A stretch of DNA of 64,000 bases from Drosophila persimilis (lineage: Eukaryota > Arthropoda > Insecta > Diptera > Drosophilidae). This document shows positions 55,001 through 64,000 of this stretch, piece after piece. The notes under the pieces are model-generated. The model was not told the DNA's origin. It worked only from the letters and a program-made list of their open reading frames with translations, and did no database searches. Position numbers and translations under genes: made by a program. The DNA lies in NCBI RefSeq assembly GCF_003286085.1, contig NW_020825289.1, positions 20,858,001-20,922,000 of the forward strand, read 5' to 3'. The number at the start of each line of letters is the position of its first letter. The stretch's first letter is position 1.

Positions 55001-55753
55001 TAATGTTTTCTGCTGATTTCCATTGTTGTTGGCGGCTTTGCCTAATAAACCATTTAGCGCAGTTAATAGTCTGTAAAACGTAGCCGCAGTTCAAGACCCC
55101 AATAATAAAAAATAAAAGTATTGTGTCTCTATTCCCGACGTAGTGCTGAAACTACGAGTATTTATTGCACATGAGAGAGCGCACAGTCGGAGGAGGTGCG
55201 TCAAGGTGCAAAAAGTGTGGCAACATTTAATTGGAAGACGCAACGTCAGAGACCCCAAATGGGGCGCCACAGCCACTGCCAGAGCCCATTTCACTTGCCC
55301 AATGTTTGCCATAAATGTCATCATCATACCCACACGATTCATACTTATAATATATATATATGCATATGTTTATCCGTATGTATGAGTATATTTGATGTCA
55401 CTTACCGGGCCTCGTAATGCGTCCGACATTGAAGCGATGCGTATAATTCACTTTGAAATATTGCTCAACAACAGCACGTTCAGTCTTGCCCTCCCCCGCA
55501 ATGGGCGAGAATAGGTATTCGGGATCGATTTGATACTTCAGTTGTTGATAGCTATACCACATATCATCGAAATATCATTAGTTAAGGGTATCCTAGAAGA
55601 TCTAGATCGTATTAGTACTTACCCCGTCATACAGAGCAGAGTCAACAGGACTGGTATGATGATGAAATATCCAGGATGTTTGGCTATTTTGAGGCCCAGA
55701 TGGTAGAACGATTTGTTGAGTGTCTTATCGACACACGATATGCCGCAAGCCAT
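49007..55753 (-). CDS. Ptr: Patched-related membrane protein (RND/SSD family)
   Basis: A multipass plasma-membrane protein of the Patched/Dispatched/NPC1 superfamily, expected to move or sense sterol-like lipids and linked to Hedgehog signalling. Eight coding exons (minus): 55623-55753, 55406-55551, 52629-52843, 52375-52556, 51966-52309, 51568-51906, 50962-51275, 49007-50899. All junctions are GT-AG and keep frame, giving 1187 residues. The start ATG directly follows a CTTTCCAG acceptor, so an upstream 5'UTR exon is expected. Topology: first helix near 30-44, a large extracellular loop, then a sterol-sensing-type block ending GIGIDDTFVM (340-349, RND DD motif), a second loop, and a second block with GFSVDFTAH (about 770). 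The Q/S/R/Y-rich cytosolic tail runs from about 863 to 1187. Nothing is broken. Intron 2 (2562 nt) hosts a tRNA-Glu gene. Strong codon bias creates long antisense open frames over the last exon. Confidence 0.94.
52844..55405 (-). other. Ptr: Ptr intron 2
   Basis: Besides the tRNA-Glu gene, no exon-like sequence is recognised in this 2.56-kb intron. ORFs on either strand are short and lack coding features. Confidence 0.65.
54769..54840 (+). tRNA. tRNA:Glu-TTC: tRNA-Glu (anticodon TTC)
   Basis: A 72-nt cloverleaf with acceptor TCCCATA/TATGGGA, anticodon TTC at 54802-54804 in loop CTTTCAC, T arm CCGGG-TTCGATT-CCCGG and discriminator A. T8 terminator follows after ACTAAAA. It is the only Glu gene here. 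It is nested in a Ptr intron on the opposite strand and unrelated to the four repeated families. Confidence 0.97.
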
Positions 55754-56288
55754 CTGGAAAGGGAAAGAGAGAAGCCAAAAACATTGTTAGCTTGAACTCT
55801 GAACAATGTTCTACAATGGGATCCATTAGCTAGTATCACATTAGGGCACCGTCTCAGTATCGCGTGCAAGTTGTTGTCGAGCTCTAATGCGATTTGTCCG
55901 GCGAAGGTGAAAAGACAACAGATTGGAGCTATTACGAGTGTTGTTCGGCATATATACATATATCTAGATACATCTGTGTTCGTATGTTCGTTGCCGTGTC
56001 TATTTGGCTTTGTTCATCGACACCTTCAACTTAAACTTTAGACACGCATTGCCTTTGGGCTGCCTCACTTGAATCTCGGCAAATGCCCTTGTTCATCTCT
56101 GCTTCTCTTCACACAAAAAAAAAATAAGTGAGCAACAATAACGAGGAAAGGAAACCCCGTAATAACGTTCATTGACAAGATTATAGAAGTCAAGTACGCA
56201 GCGATAACATTTTAGCACACACTTATCAATGTTTTTTTACTCAAAAAATCAATAAAAGTGGGAAAATATTGGGCAAAAAGTTTTTGTC
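55754..56288 (-). other. Ptr upstream region
   Basis: It contains the pyrimidine tract and acceptor of the first coding exon (CTTTCCCTTTCCAG just right of 55753). A 5'UTR exon must lie further right but was not found. Confidence 0.45.
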
Positions 56289-56305
56289 CGCCCCCGGGTG
56301 GACTC

Positions 56306-56345
<40 letters not shown>

Positions 56346-56362
56346 AATTGCGCCACGGAGGC
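56289..56362 (-). tRNA. tRNA:Asn-GTT: tRNA-Asn (anticodon GTT)
   Basis: Intact. T5 terminator on the sense strand. It lies about 30 kb from the other Asn genes, on the far side of Ptr. Confidence 0.97.
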
Positions 56363-56546
56363 CATGCAGGCAGCGAAAAATCAGCACCAATTGTTGTTAA
56401 AACATCAGATTAACAAGCATCCCGAAATAAGTATGTTATAATGCTTAAGAAGTCTGTAATTTATAAGTAGAAGGGTCCCCAGCCGAACAGCAGAGCGAGC
56501 GTGCGCCGAAGGTAGAACTACGGCAATCGCCGGCAGAGCAACAACT

Positions 56547-56563
56547 GCCTCCGTGGCGCAATT

Positions 56564-56603
<40 letters not shown>

Positions 56604-56620
56604 GAGTCCACCCGGGGGCG
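56547..56620 (+). tRNA. tRNA:Asn-GTT: tRNA-Asn (anticodon GTT)
   Basis: Divergent from the previous gene (184 bp apart). Anticodon at 56581-56583. T4, then a T6 run about 25 nt downstream. Confidence 0.97.
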
Positions 56621-59600
56621 CATCTAATATTTTACTTCTCTTTTTTCGTATTTTCTTTCTCTTTTTAAGCCTTGAAAATTGGGGTATCGGTTTCCGTCTG
56701 TTTGGAGGAGACAAGAAAAGTGCTTAACAGTCATGAATAATTATTTAGAAATTTATTATTTTTTTTTCCGTTTTTGTATTTCTTTGCATTTACTAATTGC
56801 CTTGTCAAACAGTTCCTTGTTCACCCGCCCTAAGCCTCAGGTGTGTTTATGAATATTTCGGCGTATATTTCGTACATTCTATGGCTGCGCAATTCGTTTG
56901 GGCCATTTGTCATGCCGCACACAGATTGTCAACCCACCAATTTGGGCGCCTAGGCATTATAAATGAATGTTCTGCTGGATCGTACTGAACATGAATAGAA
57001 CATTAGCTTTTGGCATTAGCTCAGTCAATGAATGACAGCAATACTGGCACATACACATATGTATTTACACAGGGAAACCCATCACAACAAAATGGCGCCT
57101 GTGGCTGCTGGTGCAGGTGGCAGGTGAAGGTGTCATCTCGTGCCGAATTGCTCTTGAAATCTTTCGTGTCCGAACATTATTCGGTCTGGTGATTGCAGCC
57201 GAAAAATTCAATTTGCGAGCAGCCAAAACACGAAAAGTGGGAGCCCAGTTTACTTTCCATTTTGTATCTTGTTTCTCCGTCTCCTCGGGTTCAACGACAA
57301 CTGACGCTGCACTTTTACCAAATTGTTACAATTACAAAAGTATGTACAGTGGATATCTGTGTGGGTATGCAAGCACTAAGATTACAACATGGCTAAGTCG
57401 AGCACTTCGAATTGAGCTTAAGCCGCGCTCTCGCCTGCCAAATTGAGGCGCACCGTTGCCTCAAGGTTACAGCGACTCTAACTTCAACTTCAACTCCAAC
57501 TCTGACTCCAAATTCAGCAACGATGTGGGGTGACATAACGGTTCAGTTCATGGTGTCAATGTGATTTAATCAAAGGCAAAGAAAGGCCACCTGAAGGCGG
57601 CTGAAACTCTAGATAACTTGGGCACACTCATGCTCAATGATGCTGTTGATAAATAATAAATCGTTCAACTGATATTCGGAACATACGCTATCATTTTCTC
57701 ATTAATTTAATCAGCTTGGCATTACCACTCCTCTAATCACATCTTTTATTAGCAATTAGTGTCTCATCAAGGGGTTGGGTGCCCCTTACGTGGTTATGCA
57801 AAGCAGAAAAGAAAAAAATTAAATCTAAAAATAAATATTGTACAATATTGTTAGGCTCTCATAACGAACGTGCCCCGATTCCGCTCAAATTTCATTAATG
57901 AACTTTACAAATTCATGTCGCAAGTTCGCCTCCGAAGTCCACTCATCAACGCTTCAGTTTTCATAATCATCTGTGGTCCCGTCCCCCTTTCGCCTATCTC
58001 TAACCCAAAAACCTTTTGACGTCAAAATGCATTATCATTTCTTTGCGCTCCCAGGCCAGTAGTTGCTATGACTAAAACGATTTTCTGTTTGTGTTTTGAA
58101 ACCCGAAACGAAACTGAAATCACAATTTTGATGTCCGATCGACACCTGCCTGACTCACAGCTCAAGTGAGCCCCAAGAGTGCCTTGAGGAGCCGCAAAAT
58201 GCGTGCCAAGAAAACTGAGTTGCCTCCCCGAAAAAGCAAACACTGTCAGCCGGAGACCATCCCAAAAAATCGTATACTTTTCGGTTTAGATTTTTGCATA
58301 ATTTGTAGGTCAAAACGGTTTGATTCATGGCGGATTCTTTTTGCTCTTGGCTAACCCCATTTCTTGGCTATTCACAAGAGTCTCTGTATATCTCAATATA
58401 TCTTTTATTAATGTTCACGATAATGCGCGAATGTTTAGTCGGGGGACGGACTGGGGATTGGAATGCGTTTCAAAAGCTTTTACGTTTTGGCTTGAGAAAG
58501 TTTTTGGCTTGACCAAAAATGAGTTTGTCGCTTCAGTCTTTTGTTTTCTTGTTGTTTTTTTACTTTCGGTGTTCGGGCAATTTGATGTTTTATTGTTTGC
58601 GGTTTTATTGTTAATGGTTTTTGATGCTTCCTTTGCTGAAATTGATTTCTTTTTGACAGAAAATCTTTTTGGGTCAATTCTCCAGGAGAATTCCGCTCTG
58701 CGTTTATGCCTGGATTTCATCTGTTCTTCTGCTGGTGGTTTTATTTGGATTTTCACTCACTCTTTGGCCTCTCTTTTTGGGTACCAGTTCTTGGGGGGTT
58801 TTTTTTTTGCAACTGGTACGTTTTCATCATCACCTTAATCGCTGTTCGCGCATTACATAACTGCCGGTCTTGTCCAGGCCCCGAAGCTTTAGATGTTTGC
58901 CAGCCTTAAACAATTTATATAATGTATATTTACTCAGAAAAAGAAGACGAAGACGAAGAGTCGGGGAGTGGAGTGGTATAGCGAGGCAGCGCAAAAAAAT
59001 TGACTGCGAGGCGAGCAGAAACCGAATGCAAACATTTTTGGTCAGTTTTTCTTTCTGGCCAAGTCAACAACTTTCACTTTTGGTGCGTGGCTGCTTGGCT
59101 TGCGGTTATTGTTGCCGATATTTGCCAACAAATTGCAAAATTAATATTAATTAATATTTAAATATCTGTATTTCTGGAATGTGCTTTTTTCCAAATATTA
59201 TTGCCGTTTGCCTTAGCCGAAATTTGGGTCAAGTCGAGTCATTGAAGTAGAACACAAGAAACGATCCAACGACCCAACGATCGACGATGACCTTAGCACG
59301 TGGGCGTGACATATGGCCAGAGAGATTGAACATTTTTTTGGATAATAATTATTGTTATTGTCAAAGCCCGACTTAAGCCGAATCAGATTTGTTTCTTTTT
59401 GGCAACAGTAAATAGAGGTCTCCCACAATTGAAATTGGTTGCCACACAGAAATGTTTGCAATGAATTTTAATTAGTTGGCTTCGAGGCTAACAAATTAAC
59501 ATTGAGGGCCTTAACTGTGTTTGTTTTTCTCTCCCTCCCTCTCTCTCTCTCTCTTTACATATATGTGTCTTTAGTTTTTTTTGGGGGGTAATAGTAGGTA

Positions 59601-62600
59601 CAATGTTGGCAGGGTGCTAGGGCAGGTTCTGCCTTCAGGCAGAAGCCGAGACAAAAATTCACTTTCTACTTTTTCTGCGCCTCTTGAGGGGAATGGACTG
59701 AGACGGGGACTGGAACTGGGTCACAAGCACACACACACACACAGAAATCACTCACACAGATACACTCCTCGTCGAGCGCTTTCAATCTGAATTCAACTCT
59801 TTTTTTGATTTGTTTGTTGCCTCTTGCATTAATTAACCATTTAGGCGAAGAAAACCCTTTGATTTGGGATTTATTGGGTCTCTGTTTAGACACACAGGCA
59901 CACAGATCTGTGGGTCAGTGGAGCAGCAGTGGCAGCAGCCGACATACATAAGTATCTTAATCTGATTTCGTTCATAAAATGCAGCTTAAAAACCCATTCA
60001 GCGGAAATTGAGTGTGTAAAGATTGGAGCTTTGAGAGTTTATGGTAGTTTCGGGGATCGTTTATAATGATAAGAAAGGGAGGGGTATTCATGCTCAACTG
60101 GTTTGGCCATCCATCATATCGGATATCACATTTGTCAGATACAATAATAATCCATTTGATGCGTCAATGAGTGCTTCGGCCTTTGACAGTTCTTAGCCTT
60201 AAGGGTAGAGGCATCTCCTCATGAGTGATCAGCCTTTTCTCTTTCCCCCATTTTAATGAGCATAATATATCATAATAGAACCAATCTTAGCCTTAATACA
60301 TCGCTCTATTAGAGTTAATTGAGCGAAAAAAAGACACGCAAACGTTTCCATAACTTGCACTTTCCACGCCACGTTTTTATTGCCTTGGATTCACTTTCCT
60401 TGGGGAAATTAGTTAATTATGACAGAGTTTTTCCTGTCGGGTTAATAAATCAACCAATTGACACACAGATGACAGCAGAAAAAAGCAAAAACCTCTCAGA
60501 AAAAATGGGATAGAAAACTCTCTCAAGAGCGCAACGAGCGGCAAAGAAACGATAGGAGAAAGACACAAAGAAAGAAAAAGAAAGTGCAATGCTGATCACA
60601 TATCATTATATGGTATATGTTATATGGTAGGGTAGGCTAGGCTAGGGTGGGGGCTTTTTGTGTGAGTGCGGGAGATCGATCTTCTGGGCCCCAAACACAG
60701 GGAAAGAGAGAGAGGGGAGCAGCGTTAGACACTTTTCCTTTCAGCTTGCACGCGACGGTCTTGCGGCTTGCGGTTTCGGGTTCAGTCCCAGCTCCACCTC
60801 CGAGAGCCCATTGAATTTTCACAACATTTTTAGAGCCTTTGCTGTGAATGATTTGTGCAAACATCAATTATGGGGTTTAGGTGAATTTTAGCAAACTATT
60901 AGCTGCTTGTGGAGTCGCTAATTGAGGGCTGTGATTGATTAATTGAGCCGTAAAACTGATCTGAAAGTAATCGATCTTTGCGGAGCAATTTTTCCACAAA
61001 AAAAAATTAAATAAAACCAGTTCAAAGCGGTGCCAGGCTACCTGCTGTGCAATCCCAAATCAAAACTGGTGGAAAACCCAAACAAAAGGAAGATCCATCT
61101 ACCTGTTGCCCAGGTGGGCCTTTTGCTCAACTGTACCTTCGAGATAGTTTTAGAGTGGCTTCGGCCTTGAACATAATAATTGGTATTAAGCAGATATGAA
61201 AATTGACCAGCCGAGTGGTCCGACATTCAACCGGTTTCGGATTTCGGCAAATTTCACTTGAACTTTCATTAACTGGGCTGCAACTCCCGCTGTTATGTTG
61301 GCGGATGGTCCAAAGTCAGGTCCAAACCGGATCATTCCAGCCGGGGTTCACCAGCGAAGGGGAGGGGAGGGGGGGTTTATGTAATCGGTTTTACTTGGAG
61401 CTTGTGTCCAAAACTGATGCATATGGGAGCAAAATCCATTTCTGTATGGCGTTCGCCTATTGACCAATCTTCGTCTATTTTCCTTGAACAATTTCCACTT
61501 AATTTTATTCGGGTTGTGTATCTTTTTCGGTGCCAGTTTCCACACCACTCAGGTGGCTTGTTTTTTTCTGCTGCAATTGTAACCGTATGCCGCTCTCAAT
61601 TTGTCGTGTGTGTGTGTGTGTGTGTGTGTTGCCTTAATTTACCTGTCAAATGTTTTGAGTTTCTTCAGGGGGGGGTTTTTTGAGACAAAGTTGGACTTGG
61701 ACCGGTGGCAGATTATTGTTGCAGTTGCAATTCGCAGTGGCAAGCCAACGCTGTTCGAAAAACACATTCATTAAGTTTTATTGCCTGAGAAATTACTGAG
61801 AAATCCCATTAAATCACACACCAATTTAAATTCTAACTTAAATTACCCTTGGAACTATTATTATTTATATTAAGTTTAATTTTTTTTATTTTTTTGGAAC
61901 AATTGTTTCCGCCTGTCACTTGAGAATTCTCTTTTTTTTCTCTTTACTGACATCACTTTACTTCTATTAGGGTTCCGTAATTTGTGCACCGGGAGAAAAT
62001 CAGTTCATTCGCCAAAATTATTCCCAAGAAAACATTCAATTTGTCAGTGTGTCGTGTCTCTGTGGCTTGCTACGCATTTTCCAGCGCACATGGCGATACG
62101 CAATTGTGCCCAGCCCGCAGTTCATCCCCTGTAGAGTCGAGTCCATCCACCCTCCTCCTCCTCCCCCTCCCCTATCAGAGGATAACTGCGCCACTTCAGG
62201 AAGCTTCGAGAGAGAGAGAGAAGCGCGATAATCGGGGGAGCCTACTGCGAAATTATCTTCACTTGCACTTGCACTCGCACTTACCTTTTAGCTTTCGATA
62301 TTTCTCGCTTAATCGGTTCGTTTCGTATCCAAGATTTGCTTTTTTCCGAGTACTATATGCACCCAAAAGTAATATACTATACTATATCTTTTTGTAGCTG
62401 CAAACTATTTTAGATATTACTACTTTTCCAGCAGTTTTCGAAAACCACCTTTTTCCCTTTTGTTGAATGCTGGTCAATCAATTTTCTTAGTAATATTGAA
62501 GCAATTGCACACTGTTCACACACTTTGCACTGATTTGGCCCATCGTACGTTTCACTTTGTCGGGGGGTTGTCGGTTCGGGGGGCAGGGAACGGGCTGGGG

Positions 62601-64000
62601 GCACGGAGCGCGAGCACGAGCACGGAACGGCGACCGCTGGCTATGAGACCGTCTCACGGACTGACTCTAGCTCTGGCATGGGGCTGATCAGCGGCCTTAC
62701 GTTTTTGGAGGCGGGGAGGGGGGGGCGCTTACGTTTTTGGGGGCTGCACAATTTCAATTTCAGTGACCGTTAGCGCGACGTTTTTGTCGTCTTTTGTCCC
62801 CTACTTGATTGCCTTTGATTGGGGGCTTCGAATGAACATTCTCTCTCTCTCTCTGATGTCGGTTGGGGCTCTGGCTCTGGCTATTGTTGCCACTGATTCG
62901 ACTCTGCTCTCAATAGTGGGCGCCTTCGCCGAAAGGAAAGAAAGAAAGAAAGTTGCGCGCACACAACCGCCACGCACCACGTATCGGAATGGAATGAAGT
63001 CGCTAGACGTTCTCTCTCTCCACCTCTCTATGGTACATGCACGTGATGGCGGGCGACTCACCGCGCTCAATGCGCTCTCTGCTGCTCTCTCTCTCTCTCT
63101 CACCTGTTGGCCAGCGCTCTCTTCCACTGCACCGCACCGGTTTGCAGTGGTTTTATTTTCGGGAAAAATCTTTCTTTCGCCTTTCCTTCGGACACACATA
63201 CCTGTTTCTGTGCACAGGTGTGTGCCATCCGCCATCCGCCATCCGCCAGCCACAGCTGTTGCTGCCACAGTCTGAAGGTCGCATTTTCGCTCATTAATCG
63301 CCACTTTCTTCTGCGCCTGCGCGCAGCGTTTTTAATGGGAATTGCCATCGCGCGAGTTCATTTGAATTTTCGGCAGGGTTTTTATGACCCGAACGAAGAG
63401 TGGAGGTTTCATTGGAACTATGCATCCGATCCGCACAAGTGTTTCGAGTTTATGGCAAGGAATGCTGTTTGCTTAGGCTGTAAGATGGCCAAAATACTCG
63501 AAGATAGTAAATGTAATGGCTTAGTGGGCTATTGCTGGGGGTTTTTTATGATAAATGATATATGTATTTATTTTGGGGACTTTGTAGGACTTGTATGTAT
63601 ATATTCGTTTAATTATGATAAGATCAAAAGTAAGGACTAATTTTAAGATCAATGAGGGCCCCCCAATCGGTTAAATCCCATCGCTGATGCCATTTTCGCT
63701 CTACCCACGCCATCCATATGAGGACCCATTATAGTAGAAATTCTTCCCACGCTTTTACCCAAAGAAACCCCGTCTTCCGCATCAAGACAGACGACAGTGA
63801 GACCCCCAGGCCAATCGCACGACACTCTAGAAATGTCAGTGTCGTGCGTCATTTTGCAATAAAATAAATAGAAATTGGCGAAAACTATGCGCCATAAATA
63901 TAATTGGCTAATATAAAGGCGACTAAATCATTTTCCCCCAAGAATTTCCAAATCACAAAAAAAAGCAAACACTAAACCCAGAGAGATAGAGATAGAGAGA
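56621..64000. other. Non-coding right end
   Basis: 7.4 kb in which I support no gene. The longest frame (58320-58838, plus) encodes a hydrophobic, F/L-rich product from T-rich DNA, mirrored by a basic frame on the other strand; it looks accidental. There are (GT)n at 61605-61629, CT tracts near 62848 and 63085, and a G-rich patch at 62711-62730. The increasingly GC- and CT-rich sequence at 62000-63350 may be the 5' region of a neighbouring gene beyond the right edge. Confidence 0.5.
61605..61629. repeat. (GT)n microsatellite
   Basis: About 12 GT units in T-rich non-coding DNA. Confidence 0.9.

Noticed and set aside
57011-57040. TAGCTCAGTCAATGAA, resembling the start of tRNA-Lys
   Set aside because: Only about 12 bases agree and nothing downstream forms a cloverleaf.
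58320-58838. 172-codon hydrophobic plus-strand frame
   Set aside because: T-rich DNA gives F/L/V-rich products by chance; the opposite strand is also open. No known family.
1-64000. CRISPR arrays, bacterial operons, intact retroelements or other virus-like elements
   Set aside because: No spaced direct repeats, no bacterial gene layout, and no gag, pol or env-like reading frames or long terminal repeats were seen.

Overview
This is Drosophila DNA (Sophophora; an obscura-group species is plausible but not proven), from the region matching polytene 42A on Muller element C. Three things place it. The minus strand carries the A-isoform N-terminal exons of the ecdysone receptor EcR. A dense cluster of Arg(ACG), Lys(CTT), Asn(GTT) and Ile(AAT) tRNA genes follows, the same four families as the classic 42A cluster of D. 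melanogaster (18 genes there, from memory). A Cyp6w1-type P450, C-type lectins and the Patched-related gene Ptr lie next to it. The EcR-A protein differs clearly from that of D. melanogaster.

Layout. 1-16472: inside the long EcR-A intron, with one small nested plus-strand gene (2495-3187) followed by a cluster of CGATA motifs; the rest is simple-repeat-rich non-coding DNA. 16473-17173: two EcR-A coding exons, minus strand; the DNA- and ligand-binding exons lie beyond the left edge. 17369-44072: tRNA territory with long non-coding spacers, a 152-bp MITE, a candidate small secreted peptide and Cyp6w1. 44790-48121: a duplicated cassette of C-type lectin genes around a decayed Bcl-2 family (Buffy-like) fragment. 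49007-55753: Ptr, eight coding exons, minus strand, with a tRNA-Glu gene in its 2.56-kb intron. 56289-56620: two more tRNA-Asn genes. 56621-64000: no gene recognised.

In all there are 30 intact nuclear tRNA genes (8 Arg, 8 Lys, 8 Asn, 5 Ile, 1 Glu), two tRNA pseudogenes, 7 supported protein genes (EcR-A partial, the nested gene, Cyp6w1, three lectins, Ptr), a weak secreted-peptide candidate and a Bcl-2 pseudogene. Two tRNA genes lie left of the EcR exons (6968, 7152). The tRNA genes are identical within Arg, Lys and Asn, while their flanks record inverted and tandem duplications. The clearest is an inverted repeat of about 0.65 kb, three tRNA-Asn units per arm, facing each other across 8.2 kb.
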